Of a stretch of 64,000 bases of DNA, positions 1 through 12,385 are shown one piece after another; position 1 is the first letter of the stretch, and each line of letters opens with the position of its first letter. Below the pieces are notes generated by a model. The model made no database searches. It was given only the letters and a program-made list of their open reading frames with translations, and was not told the DNA's origin. Origin of the DNA: Sequoia sempervirens (taxonomy: Eukaryota > Streptophyta > Pinopsida > Cupressales > Cupressaceae); the NCBI GenBank assembly GCA_007258455.2, contig VDFB02254909.1:21018-85017 (forward strand), in the 5' to 3' direction. The translations under genes were made by a program, and so were the position numbers.

Positions 1-403
1 CTCCTACTCGATGATGATTTTCCTCCTTGATGTTGTTCTTCAACTTTGAAGTACTTGATGGTGACCATTAACGCCTGGGTTTCCATCTTTTTCCTCCATC
101 CTGAGCATTGAAAACATTTCTTCTTTGCCACCTGAGTTGGGCACATACTAGGCCTCAACACTTAGCCATTTCTTGCAACTTTTCTTCCTTCATGATTTTA
201 TCATCTTGGACTATTTGTTTCAAGTCATCGTGCTCTGGCCTCGACGTTCACCCTGCAAAAAAAGCAAGGAGAAGAGCATCAGAACACTTCATAATATAAA
301 TTCACTTCACTCACCTGATTTTCATGCTTTGACTCCAAGTTATGCATGATCTCTGACTTCATCCTCAAATTCTTCATGCCTTAGCCAAATTTCTCCTTTC
401 CAA
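1..403. other. no gene seen; left edge of the 70-bp repeat region
   Basis: No supported reading frame. A GGGCACATAC-like motif near 138 and short CTTAGCC stretches resemble the 70-bp units that follow, so the array may extend to the window edge in a more degraded state. I see no LTR end or coding domain. Confidence 0.4.
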
Positions 404-2640
404 GGGCGCATTTTAGAAGACTCCTGCTTCATCATTTGCCTTAGAAAATTTTCATATCTTCACTTTGTCTTGGAAGAATTTTTTTTCCCTCCAACAATTT
501 CATTAAAAAAAAACCTAAGTATCCAACCCCAACTTTTAGCCAAGGCACCTTATTTCTCTTCTTGCCTTAGAAATTTTTTATTTTGTTTTGCCTTAGAAAT
601 TTTTTACTTCCTCTAGAAAATTTCATCAAGTAGGCACCTGAGTAAAATCTCCATCTTAAATTCTTTGGCAAGGAGTGGAAAACTTTAAAATCACATCTTT
701 GTTGAAAATATCCAATACCCATAAGAAAATTCCCTTCAGAAAGCATCAAATTCATGTGTCTACAAACGAAGGGGTACTTTTAATTTTTTGAATTTTAACC
801 TTGGAAAAATATTTTTCAATCAAATTATTCTTCATTCCTCACCTCTGGGCGTATTTTTCTAGGCCAACTCTCATTTCTCACTTAGAAATTTTTTTAAACT
901 TCATGTTAGTCACAAATAAGGGTGAGAGCTTTCACTTTACTTGCCTTAGTTGAATTTTCATGGATTTCCTCTTCAAGGGTGCATTTAATCCTTCAAGCTT
1001 CTAATTTCACATTTAGAAATTTTTTTTATCTCTCACCTTCAAGTTGGGCGCATTTGGGGGGGGGGGTGAGCTTCCAATTTCCCACACTTAGAAAAATTTC
1101 AAACTTCTTCTCCAAAAGGTTGGGCGCATTTAGCACCTTGAGCCTTCAATTTGTGACACTTAGAAATTTCTCTAACTTCTCCTCCAAGTCAAGGCGCACA
1201 TAAGGGGTCTTGCTTCAAGTTTTAGGTACTTAGAAGATTTCATGACTATCCTCCCATGCTAGGCGCATTCCTACCTTTGAGGTTCCAATTTGCAACACTT
1301 AGTGAGATTTCCAACCATCTTCAGCTTCCTAGGGCCTATTTGAGGGGGTAAGCTTCAAGTTTTCAATACTTAGTAAAATTTCCAACCTCCTCTCCCTTCA
1401 AGGGCGCATATAGGGGGTCAAGCTTTCAATTTACAACACTTAGAAAGTTCTCAAGCTCCATCATGTTGCTAGGGCGCATATGAGAGGTCCAACTTTCATT
1501 TTGCATACTTAGAGAAATTTCAAGGCTTCCTCCAAGTCAAGGGCGCATTCAACTCCCCCTACCTCCAATTTTTTACACTTAGAAAATTTTCCAAGTGCCT
1601 TTCTTTACCTAGGGCGCACTTGACATGGCTAGCTTCCATTTTCTAGTACTTAGAAATTTTCAACTCCCCTCAAGCTTGCAAGGGCGCATTTGGAGGTCTG
1701 AGCTTCTGATTTCACACACTTAGAATATTTTAAAGACCTCCTCCTAGTCAAAGGCGCATTTGAGGGGGTGTGCTTCAAATTTAAAACACTTGGAAACTTT
1801 TTCTAGTCTCCTCACTTCTTGGGCGCATTTGGCATGATGAGGAGGACATTTTCACTTCAACGCCTTAGAATATTTCCTCATCTTATGTCTAGCATGGGTG
1901 CATTTAGCATGTCATGGAGGATATTCTTCAATGCCTTGGAATAGGTCATGACTTCATGGGCGCATTCAAAGGGGCAAGAAGGAAGTCAACACTTGGAATA
2001 TTCCCTTCATGGACAACGCCTTGGTAACTTCCCCATCTTTACCTTAACTTGGGCGCATTTCACACATGTAGAAGGATGGGCACATTTGGAGGCATGAGGT
2101 GGACTTAACACTTTAAACGCCTTTGACCTCTTTGACTTCTTCAAGCATGGGCGCATTTTGGACCCCAAGGAGGATTTAAAAACTTTTGTCTTTTCCTAAC
2201 TTGCTTGGGCGCATTTTGATAGTGGAGGAGGATGAATGCCTTGACTTATAATTTTCTAAGCATCTTGACTTTGCATGGGCGGATTTAGGGGTGGCAGGTG
2301 GATTTAAGTCTTTTCCTTAGAAATTTTTAACACCTTCATGGAGCTCATGCTGGAGGTGGGCACATTTAGCCTATGGTGAGGGATTTTACTACACCTTGGT
2401 AACTTTTTGATCAACTTCACCCTTATATTGCACTTGGGTATATTTTGGAAGTGGTGAAGGACATTTTTAACACTTAGAATTTATTCCATCAACTTGACTT
2501 GAAGTGGGCGCATTTTCAGGGGTCTGCAGGATGAACTCAATGCCTTAGAAATTTTTTCATCAACTTATTTCTCCTTGGGCGCATTTGGGGTAGTGAGGTG
2601 GACTTAAATCCAGACTTAGAAATTTTCATCAATAGCTGAG
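404..2640. repeat. degenerate ~70-bp tandem array (GGGCGCATTT units)
   Basis: About 25 units, each with an anchor GGGCGCATTT followed by a G-rich stretch, then CTTCAA-type sequence and CACTTAGAAATTTT. Anchors fall at about 977, 1046, 1122, 1192, 1261, 1332, 1402, 1472, 1541, 1612, 1682, 1752, 1821, 1896 and 1958, so the period is 69-71 bp for most of this run. Spacing becomes irregular after 1958 (2051, 2078, 2149, 2208, 2278, 2358, 2437, 2507, 2578). All units share one orientation. Units are well diverged, so the array is old. It codes for nothing recognisable. It could be an internal minisatellite of a long gypsy LTR, but no LTR ends were found. Confidence 0.85.
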
Positions 2641-3964
2641 CAAGACGCCGCGCGTTTGAGGGGTGAAGCAGGATGAGATCCAGACTTAGGCGTTTTTTTG
2701 TTTTTCTTCATTCCTTCTGTCAGCTCAATACTTACTATAAATAGTAAGTTCCAAGTTTTCTCTCTTCTGAAGATCGGATTGATTTGAAATTTTAACGACA
2801 TGATCCTCATGACCGACTTAGCCTGTTCACACTGCCATCTCGAGCTGACCTGCTATTTATAGTATGTTTCTAAAGGTGGTTTACTATTTATAGCAGCTGC
2901 TTGATTTCATGACCTCCACAACTCTGTTTGTCTTGAAATTTGAATGTTGTGACCCTCATCGGTAGACTTGCCTATTCACACTGGCGCCTGCTGCTGGTTT
3001 GCTATTTTTAGCCTATTTCTGGAACACCTTACTATAAATAGTAAATGCTTCGATTGCCTTCAAATTTTACTGGTGGATAGCTTGAAAGATACTGATCGCA
3101 GTGGGATACACTGGTTTTCAAAAATTCTGGCATTTGATCCCTCATTTTGGGTCCCGAAGCTGGAAACCCTAATTTGACTTGCATGTCTATCAAATGACCT
3201 CCGTTTGACCTCGTTTCTGTTGCATGTCGATCAGTTTGTGATTCTGAAGTGTTGGAAGGGGGTTGCTAGAGTGGATCTGCTAAAAATAGTAAGTTGCTAA
3301 AAAAGTGATCATCTCGCCTTTCATGTTACATCATTGCGCAGCTCTTGAAAAACCCACAAGGAATATGCTGACATGCGCTGAAAACTTCAACATGCAAACC
3401 CTGAAAAATAGCCCCTAAAGGCTGAATACCGTAAGTCATCATCTCATTTTGCATGTTATATCAGCGCATAGGTTTCAGAAAACCCAGAAAGAATCTCTAG
3501 ACATGCATTGAAGAACTTTACATATAAACCCTAAAATCTGCTCCGGAAGCTGAACTTGCTAAAAATAGAAAGTTGTCCATTTCAACTCAAAATTTGCAGA
3601 CGAGTAGCCTGACATGTCCTGGATGCAGTGTGACTGAGAGAACTTCAACAGTGCTGAGAGAACGCCCCAAATCTGGTACTTACTAAAAATAGTAAGTTGT
3701 CAGAATTCGATGAAATTTAGTTGGGAACCTGCTGGAAGCATACTGATTGCAACGTGAAGTTCAGATTCCAACTTATTCACTCCATTTGACTTCAAATTGA
3801 CCAAAAAACTCAAAACCCTAATTCTATAAACTTAGCCAAAATCTCACGTTTAAGCTCAAAGGCAGGCACATACCCGGAAAGGCAGACAACAGAAGAGAGA
3901 GACAGAGAGAGCGAGAGACAAAACCAAAGCCAAAAGACAAGGAACAGAGCAAAAATTAGGGGGT
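2641..3964. repeat. gene-free zone with recurrent CTTACTAT/ATAGTAAG palindromes
   Basis: No coding domain. Short palindromes recur: CTTACTAT-AA-ATAGTAAG at 2731-2748, a shorter copy near 3029-3044, and CTTACTA-AAAA-TAGTAAG at 3679-3696. Half or degraded copies (CTAAAAATAGTAAGTTG type) lie near 2850, 3280 and 3555. The zone ends in a purine-rich AGAGAGAGACAGAGAG tract (3890-3925), which resembles the transcribed leader end of a plant LTR. The same CTAAAAATAG motif recurs at 20.8-22.4 kb. Confidence 0.5.
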
Positions 3965-3981
3965 CCCCATTTTGAATGGGG
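3965..3981. other. short perfect hairpin CCCCATT/AATGGGG
   Basis: A 7-bp perfect inverted repeat with a TTG loop, just after a purine-rich tract and followed by GTGATGTGTG. It could be a terminator-like or LTR-edge structure. No partner copy was found in the window. Confidence 0.4.
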
Positions 3982-4404
3982 TGATGTGTGAAAAGGTCAC
4001 AACAAGTCCTTATATCTGAGAATTGTTTGATGAATGTGTGGTTTTATGACATAATCTAACTCTGTCAAGTGTGTTTTGTCAGAAATAAGAAGTTTCAAAG
4101 GTACTTTGTTTGTAAAATAGGGCTAATCTAGTAGCCTAAAAAAATGGTGGTTTATTGGTTCTCCATAATGTTGTGAAGAAATCATTTGGAGCATTTTTGG
4201 ATTGTGGTTTGGGGTCTGTGGTGAACCTTTATTCATGTTTGGTTGGCCTTGGTATGGCCTTCTCCAAAAGATAGGTTCATTTGATGAATGTTGAAGGCTA
4301 GAAGCCTATGGTTGTTGTCTAGGGACAGTTTGGGTGAATTGTGATTTAAAAGTTGTTTCCTTGTGTGAATTGGATCAAATTGAGTTGGATATTGTATTTC
4401 TCCT

Positions 4405-5149
4405 CCTTGTCTGAATCATGAGGCACTGGCCATTCCACGATCACTTTGATCTTCTTGGGGTCTACAGAGACTCCTTCCGCTGAAATGATATGGCCCAAAT
4501 AGTGCACTCTGTCCTAGTAGAACGAACACTTGGACAACTTCCCAAAGAGTCTCCTTTCTCTCAATCATTGAAAAACTATCCTCAAATTTCTATCATACTC
4601 TTCGATAGTCTTTGAGCATACTAGAATGTGATCAATGAAAATCAAGACAAAGTCATCCAAGCAGTCTCTAAATACACTATTCATGAGGTTCATAAAGGCT
4701 ACTGGTGCATTAGTTAAATCGAAAGGTACCACTGTGAACTCGTAATGTCCATACCGAGTTCTAAATGTAGTCTTCGTAATATCTTCTTCCTTAATTTTCA
4801 ATTGATGTGACCTTGACCTAAGATCTATCTTGGAGAACACCATCGCTCCCTTCATTTGATCAAACAATTCATCAATCCTTAGGAATGGATATTGGTTCTT
4901 GATGGTAACCTTGTTCAACATCTGATAATCTATACATAGAGGCAAAGTTTCATCCTTCTTTTTCACAAAAATAACCGGTGCTCCCCAAGGTGACACACTG
5001 GGTCTTATGAGTTCCTTGTCCAACAATTCCATTAGTTGTGCCTTCAACTCATAGAGTTTTTTAGTGGTCTCTCGATAAGGTGCCTTGGATTGAAGCTCAG
5101 CTCCTGGAACTAGGTTGATAGAAAAATCAAATTCTCGCTTTGGAGACAA
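4405..5149 (-). pseudogene. Ty3/gypsy reverse transcriptase remnant
   Basis: The minus strand encodes the plant gypsy RT core: a region like KAPYRM, SPWGAPV with VKKKD, then a CIDYQMLNK block (normally C-x-DYR-x-LNK), FSKIDLRS (normally [12 protein letters not shown]), and [10 protein letters not shown]. The catalytic motif, normally (Y/F)xDD, reads FIDH at plus positions 4628-4639, so the second aspartate is lost. The frame continues past 4565 through two stops into GHIISAEGV, ending near 4405. RNase H and integrase are absent, so the element is 3'-truncated. It would have copied element RNA in cytoplasmic particles. It is now dead. Confidence 0.9.
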
Positions 5150-5469
5150 CTCCGTAAGTTCTTTAGGGAATATGTCTTGGAACTCCTTGAGAATAGGATA
5201 GTCATCTAAATACAGCTCTTGCTGTTAGGATTACTAACATGCATTGCATAAATTGCACACCCCTTTTGACAAGCCTTCTTGAGCTACATCACAAAAATCT
5301 GTCTAAGCTCTAAGGGTCTCTGCATTCCACAAACCTCAACTGGGTTTCCATAATCATCCAAACAATTGATCACCTTATCCTGAGAGCTCACTAAAGCCTT
5401 ATACTCAGTTAACCAGTTTATTCCCAAAATTACATCATATGATCCTAAGGGTGCCGCATATAGGTTGAC

Positions 5470-6113
5470 CTAAATTTGAAAGGTTGGAAGCTCTAACTCA
5501 CTGCAAAGGAGATAGGTATCTACCCTTCTCTCTACTCGATTACCATACTGGACTGTCGATGAATTTTCCATGTATCCAGGTCTAATGGGTATCTTAGATA
5601 TTGTTCTAGGATCTATAAAACATTTAGTATCTCTAGTATCAATTAAGATAGAGATAGATTGGCCATAGAGCTTACCTGTTAGCTGAATTGGCGAAGCCTG
5701 ATACTCTACCTGTCTATTATCCACTGTAGCCTGGATCTAGTGATTCTGTTGATATCTTCCTTCCTCTTGCGACTTCAACCGCTGAGAATAATTCGAGGCA
5801 TTATGGTTGCCTCCACAAGTATAGCATCCATCTCGAGGCCCTTTGTGACCTCCTGGCTTGTCCTCTCTAAAGCCCTTCTACTTATGGTCATCCTTTCCCT
5901 TTCCTTTGTTTGCTTTCTTGTTCTTTCCACCATTACCATCTTCACCCTTCTCTCTTGATTCACTTCCCCTCTTGAGATTACAGATCTGATGGCTCTTGTC
6001 TCCCTTATGAAATTTTTTCTTCCCATAATGAGACTTGGAACTAGAATCGCTGTGAAGATTGGATAACTGTTGTAGCTTTTGTTCCTGTTTGGTGGCTTTT
6101 TAGAAGACTTCAT
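5470..6113 (-). pseudogene. Ty3/gypsy gag tail and protease remnant
   Basis: This is the upstream part of the same minus-strand polyprotein. A lysine/glycine-rich gag tail (about 6000-5840) leads to a degenerate zinc knuckle near 5790-5830, CYTCGGNH followed by ASNY, where the last cysteine has become tyrosine. After one stop comes the protease: its active-site motif reads LIDTRDT at about 5635-5646 instead of LIDTGAT, so the flap glycine is lost, and the following CFI fits the family. A ~300-base gap of broken frame separates it from the RT. No LTR or primer site was identified on either side. Confidence 0.8.
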
Positions 6114-7238
6114 TCATGGTTTGAGGTTCATTCATAGTTACACATGTTTATTTAAAATGAGTCAAAGATTCTTATATTCACTTTAGAAGTCAAATTACAA
6201 TATCAAGATTGACTTGGCTTCTAAGGCCACAAAGTCATTACATTGTACACATTACATCAAGTACAAGTATGAATTATATCAAGTTACATCTTATACTATA
6301 ATAGTCTTGTGAACAATTAAGGTTCTTCTTCAACGCTCACCTCCACTGTTGGATGAGAACATGGTTGAAGCGCTTTACCTCCCAACCATGAAGCTCATGC
6401 TTCCCCGGTATTCTTCTGACTTGAAGAATGCCTGACCTTGCACGAAATTTTTAGCAAAAAAATAATCTACAAGGTGGAATTTGGTGCATGCCCGAACATC
6501 AACATGCAATTTCTATCTATATGTTAGAAAAGAAAGTGCAAGATCTATGCTAGGAATGGTAGAGAGTGAAATCACATAGTTCATTCATACATACATAATA
6601 AACTATATTGCTTGGCCAAACATAATAAGTGTGTTGCAACAATAAAAAAAATAAGTTCTAGTAAAGTAAACCTATACTCTCTGAAATCCATTTCGGCACC
6701 TGTCCCGGAAGGTAACTTTCTACTATAATAGCTATCTACCCTCTAGCAGCAACTACCCATAGGTGCTCTAGTCAACTAAGTTATCACTGATCTATTCAAG
6801 TATTTTAAATATTCTTTCACAAATGTCTTCAACAGAAGAAACAAAATACAAATTTATACTCTAACCAGAAATCAGATTTATGATTCACAGAGTAATTCAA
6901 CAATCAGTCATATCATTCTTATGACTATTTTCTACTTATCATCTTAAGCATTTTCCTTTTAAAAAGGTACTAAAAACAAAAGAAGGTATGTCAGAAGTAT
7001 GTGCATGTACATAGATGAAGTCCATGTTCATACACATATATGTTCCTACTAATGTTAAAGTTTGTGCATATATTTTGAAATAATCATTAATTCAGATTGT
7101 AATCTTAAAATAGTATTCTAATTGACGTTATTTTGTCAAAGTAAAGAAAATAGAACAAGGCTATGCTAACAGTTTCACACATACTATTATTGCACTCCCG
7201 CTACTGTGTTTCTCTAACATTGTTGTTTAGATAAGAAC
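6114..7238. other. no gene recognised
   Basis: AT-rich sequence without a supported frame. 6300-6540 is slightly richer in GC, possibly part of the leader or flank of the minus-strand gypsy remnant, but it contains no recognisable LTR end or primer-binding site. Confidence 0.4.
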
Positions 7239-7460
7239 ATTCATTGTTTGAATAGAATAAATACAGTTTCCTACTAAACGGTTATAGAACAAGTTGTTCA
7301 CATATGTACATTCATTGTTTAAACATAACATGTACTGTTTCCTATTAAATAGTTATAAAACATGTTTTCAGCTATAAAGATAAATTTTTAACAAAATAGA
7401 GTTGTTTGCAAAGAATATCCACTATTTACATAAACATTATACTGTTTTAAACTAAACAGT
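7239..7460. repeat. three-copy repeat, ~70-107 bp spacing
   Basis: Units share CATTCATTGTTT, then an ACTGTTTCCTA-like block and AAACGGTTATA-like sequence. Copies start at about 7239, 7309 and 7416. The first two are the closest. The third is diverged and longer. Non-coding. Confidence 0.6.
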
Positions 7461-8149
7461 TACATTGAAAGACAAATAGTGTTGTTTGCTCTGTTTGTTG
7501 TTCTTAAGCTGTTTACATGCTATATGATCACTTTACAAATAATTGTTCTCTATTTGACAACAGAATGGTTTTTTTCACTATGATATGAAAATAAACAATC
7601 AAATAGTCCAGTTTCATACATAAGGACAAAATTTTTATTATTCAAATCTTGAACATTTTCATCATTGGAGAATTGATAAGCAATTAATTAGCATAAAGAA
7701 AACTATGTTCGACATGTTTGTTGATGAACTTCTTAAGTAAATATCTCAGCCAAGAAAGCATAGAAGCTTCAGATTCGATAATACACATTCCTTTTCAGGC
7801 TACAACAAAATAAACTACAATTGCATTGGATCGACCAATTTCAATGGTTAGGTGTCTTCCTTCTAAGCATCTAAAACATATATTGAAATCGCCCAAGATG
7901 GCTTTCAGTTCATTCCATGCATGCAACAATATTAAACATGCGGGCTTTCATATGTACCCTACACATTCACGGTTCAGCCCATCGACACTAAGTTCATGCC
8001 AAACAAGGCTTGGTCTTTCTCTAACTTAGAAACCATTCCATCATTCCTACAGAATGGGTCGGCTTCCCCATTAAAAGAAATTATACATATAAGCAAAGCT
8101 CTAAGAGCTTTGTCCAAGCCGATTACAAGTATCAACCCATCAACATTAA
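7461..8149. other. no gene recognised
   Basis: Only short overlapping open frames occur on both strands here and none resembles a known domain. The sequence is moderately AT-rich and leads directly into the duplicated block at 8.15 kb. Confidence 0.35.
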
Positions 8150-10405
8150 GCTTTAGACACAATAGAAATAAAATGCAGGGGAACGTACCCCTTCCACTTG
8201 ATAAAAACTGATCCTTCTCAACGTTTATATTTACAAACTCATACAGTAAATCCGAATAAATTTTGATAGCCTACATAAGGCTAAGCATTTATCTTGTATA
8301 TTAGAGATGATGGTTGAGCCCATAAGCCTTCAAGCCTCGGCCTAACCTTGCTCATAGCCACAAAGGCATAAAAATATATCATACTCTCCAACTAGCAGGC
8401 TGTAGGCCATGCTATTGCCACATAGTGGGTTGGCGACCTTAACACATTCGGCCCAAGGCCGATACATTTCACAGACAACGACCACACATTATATTGCACT
8501 ATGAAATTTATCATATGGTGAAAAGAAAGTTTATTTCTTGGTTGATTTAATAATAGCATTATAGCTAATGTTTATGCAAAAAGAGGGAATCGATTTACCT
8601 CTAGTCAATCTTTTGGTAGCGTTTCCTTTGATGTTTCCCTATTTGAGTTCATCCTCTACTTTTTCCTTTCAAACTTCCCCAAAATTTGTCCTGTTTCTTC
8701 TCTGCTTTTTCGCGCGGCTATATCACTGAAAGGATAGAAACAATACACTATTTTGCATGCTTTTTCGACGATGGTATTACTACCATACCGTCAGCCACCT
8801 CTAAATTTTGATTATTAACATTTAAGCGGTGTCAGTCCACATCCTTAGTGGATTTTCATTATGATATCTTCTTCATTTCGAACAAACCGATTTAGAATAT
8901 ATCGGTTATCATCTTGGATTCGATGCAAATTTGAATATGTATACGTTTATACTAAGTTTCCGGTTCTGGTATGGGATCGGGTACGGGTATGTTGGTACGA
9001 CAATTTTTTTTCCTTTCGTACGATATGTTTGGGTATGGTTGTATATATATATATATGCAAAAAATAAAACATATATAGAACTGTAAATACATTTGATAGT
9101 ATGAACTGTGATACTTCATCAATCATCAATCATCATTAAATCTAAAATCATTGATCAATGCTAGTGATAAACTATTAAGATAAATGCCAACTAATAGTTC
9201 AAAATTCCAATACATATGTCATACTCATATATCATATATGTTTGTAGTCATGATTCAAATGAAGATCATTACAATTATTCATCAATCATCAAGAGGATCT
9301 AGATCAATATCATTGATTGGTTAACATATCAAACTTCTTAGCAACCCAGACTGTCTGCAATTTGATTAATCAGCAGAATAACTGAATTTGTTTGCCCCTC
9401 TGCAAGTTGACATTCAGAAGTTAGAATATAAAAGTGTCTTGGAGTGCCCAGAGAGTGCCTGCACACCCTCAGACACCTATGGGTTCATTGGGAACGGACC
9501 CATAGGGAACCTATGGGTGCCCAGGAGCTCCCAAGGTGCTCCTAGATGTGCCCCAACAAGAACCAGAAGCCAAACGCTCCTGGAGCGGGTTCTCTAGGCA
9601 GAATAGAAGAACCCTGTAACATAGCATATATATATGTAATATATATATACTTACATATTTATATATCTATATGTATTTAAATATAATTTCATTCACATCT
9701 ACCATGTATTCGAGTAATGTATATATATATATATATGTATATGTATGTATGTGTTCGATTTACATACATGTATATATATGTATATATATATTTATATATG
9801 CATTCTTATACAAATTGATTATTTTTGAATGGCTTTTAGGTTCCATACACTATCTTTTAAAATAAAGAACTTGACTTTTCATTTCGAGCATCTATATATA
9901 TATATATATATTTCTACACTAAAGAAAAGAATTTTCTTTACAAGGCTCGCTTTGGTTTCCTTCAAATCACAAAGTTTGAATAGACAATTAGATCTACAAA
10001 CCATTCATTTTCAAGCACTGAAATAATTCGAACCAGGAAAATTTCGTTCTCTTATATATGCAAATTAGTTCAAATGCAAGTCATCATGCCATTGTGGTGT
10101 GTGCACCCAGATTCCAATTGGCTTACCGTTTGATCCAGTTACCGTTAAACAATCCTACTTCAATCGTGTTCTCATCCTTCAACCTGTCAACCTGCAACTG
10201 CACACACTTGCACTTGCAAGTTATTCAGTAATGTTCAATTCTTGGTAACATGTAAAATAAATTTTCAAAAATTCACAAAGTTAACTTCACTCAACTTCTT
10301 TCATTCAATTTTTGAATATTCCAAGATCTCCATTTATTATTTAATTGAATTTCTTCAATAATTCAATTTACCATATTGTGATAAATATGTAATAAAATTG
10401 GGTTA
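8150..10405. repeat. large direct repeat, copy 1 (unidentified block)
   Basis: Collinear with 10890-12385. Shared landmarks in order: a CCCCTTCC / CCCCTCCC block near 8185, AATTTTGATAGCC near 8260, AAGCCTCGGCCTA near 8331, TCTGCTTTTT near 8701, and a closely conserved ~150-bp stretch near 10063-10218 (CAAATGCAAGTCATCATGCC, CCTACTTCAATCGTGTTCTC). Both copies end in CAATTTACCATATT and ATTGGGTTATGA. Copy 1 carries about 650 extra bases (about 9010-9680). The pair could be the LTRs of a short element or a segmental tandem duplication. No polyprotein lies between them. Confidence 0.7.
9600..9912. repeat. TA/GTATAT microsatellite cluster
   Basis: Runs of TA and TATG repeats at 9626-9660, 9719-9800 and 9893-9912. 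They sit inside copy 1 of the large direct repeat and have a shorter counterpart in copy 2 at 11747-11768. Short apparent frames rich in Tyr, Ile and Met are artefacts of these runs. Confidence 0.85.
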
Positions 10406-10889
10406 TGACATGAATACATAAACAATACTGAAAATTTCATTGTGCGACTATAAATGAATAAAATTATTCTAAGATCGACATGTTCGTTGTTGTGAAACTT
10501 GAACAATCTTTCGGTTATGAGACAAAACTCTGAATTTTTCGGGGTTCTTAATTGAGCTCATGCTTTTCAAGGTTATGAGGAAAGCTTTCACTGGTCACTC
10601 TAGGAACGACTATTTCTTAAATGACTAATACAATTCTTTCCTAGCAAATCAAGGGTCATATTCGGGAATTCCCATTAAGGCATGCTAGTCTTACACCATA
10701 TATTCGACATGTAGACTTATAACTGTAACACTTTCAAGGAAACAACCTATTCAATCTTGTAGATTGAACCATACAAGGGTTTAAATAAGTGCAAACTTAA
10801 ATACTCCATCGTTCCTATTAAACAATGGCGGCATCATAATACATACATATGACACATTCTTAAAGCAATTTTTTTAGCCCTTTACCATT
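10406..10889. other. spacer between the two large direct repeats; no gene
   Basis: About 480 bases of AT-rich sequence with no coding domain. If the flanking repeats were LTRs, this would be the whole internal region. It shows no clear primer site or polypurine tract. Confidence 0.4.
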
Positions 10890-12385
10890 ATCAGCCTAGC
10901 TGATAATGGGTATTGATACATTGGAAAAGAAACAGAGGGTATTATGCCCCTCCCATAGGATCAATAATCGATCCTCTACAAAGATTAAATATGCTAAAAT
11001 ACACAATCAATCGGAATGGAATTTCGATAGCCTTAGTATGACTAGCACCATCATGGAAGATCAAGTGAGAACCGATTCAATAATGGCTCTAAGCCTCGGC
11101 CTAGCTCTGCAAGCTAGCCGATAAGGCTCTATACTTAGATAATATCCATGCAAGGTAGGTCGTTTGGCCATGTGACCCAAAAGATGGTCGACATTACACA
11201 AATATTTGTCTCAAGGCCGTAAAAAAACATAGATAGAGAATTACATTTTACTGTGCTATTGAATCATATGACGAAATGATTTAAGAATACCACTATCATG
11301 TTATGGAAATGATAATAAAATCGAGCTTATTTCTAAAATAAATTAATTTACCTTAAAATTCAAGCTTTTTGTGAAGCTTCCCTCTGATTTTTCCACTTCC
11401 ACGAGCTCTTTTTCTCTGCTTTTTTCTTTCGAGCCAGTCGATTCTATTCACTGTTCTTTTTCCTTGGTTATGAATTCAAAATGGAAACATTATTTTTCAT
11501 GTTGTTGGGGCATTACCATTATGGCATTATTGCCATTGCCACCGGCCACTATCTTGATTTGAATATTACCATAATGCTTATGGCAGACAACGTCCTTCGA
11601 GGGATGCCTTCATGATTTTTATTTGATTTCAAACAGTCTGATATGGATAATACTGGTTATCGAATTTAATTTCAAGAGAAATATAAATATGTATATGTGT
11701 ATATATATGACATTCATTCACATTTACTATATTTGTTCTTCATTTTATATATATATATATATATATATTGTTTTTTTGAAGGATTTTATGAGTTCCATAT
11801 TCTATCATTTAATTAAATAAAGAACTTTTATTTCAGTTTGAGCATCCATATATTTGAACTAAAAAGGGGGTTTTACTCAATTTCACATAATGAAACTCTT
11901 ATCCTTTTTAATCATACTTTAAAATATGTACTTTCATTTTCTTCCAAATTCTCAAAACATAGAATTTAGGTAAACAATTTAAACTATAAGCCATTCATTT
12001 TCGATCATTGAAACAATTCAAATCATGTAATTGCATTCTTCTATATATGCAAAATAGTTCAAATGCAAGTCATCATGCCATTTGTGGTGTGTGCACCCAG
12101 ATTCCATCTGTCTTACCATTCGATCTGGCTAAACAATCCTACTTCAATCGTGTTCTCGTCCTTCAACCTGTCACCCTGCAACTGCACACACTTGCACTTG
12201 CAAAATTCATCACTAAAGTCCACTTATAGTTAACATATAAAATAATTTCGAAATATCGCATAGTCAACATTAGTTCAACTTCTTTCAATCTATTTCGAGA
12301 ATTTCAAAATTTCCATTTAATATGTATTGAATTTCTTCAATAATTCAATTTACCATATTATAATAAATATGCAATAGAATTGGGT
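10890..12385. repeat. large direct repeat, copy 2 (unidentified block)
   Basis: Second copy of the block at 8150-10405, shorter by about 650 bases. The best-conserved part is 12051-12205, which matches 10063-10218 nearly base for base. The right end is again ATTGGGTTATGA. The divergence between copies points to an old duplication. Confidence 0.7.

Noticed and set aside
404..2640. CRISPR-like regular spacing
   Set aside because: Units are degenerate over their whole length with no conserved repeat/unique spacer pattern, and the window is eukaryotic.
108..3177. Several short open frames with an ATG in the first 3 kb
   Set aside because: They follow the 70-bp repeat period or AT-rich spacers, have low-complexity composition and match no domain.
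5740..5958. Plus-strand frame of 72 codons rich in Leu/Ser/Val
   Set aside because: Antisense shadow of the minus-strand gypsy gag tail.
8861..9865. Open frames rich in Tyr/Ile/Val/Met
   Set aside because: Created by TA and GTATAT microsatellites.
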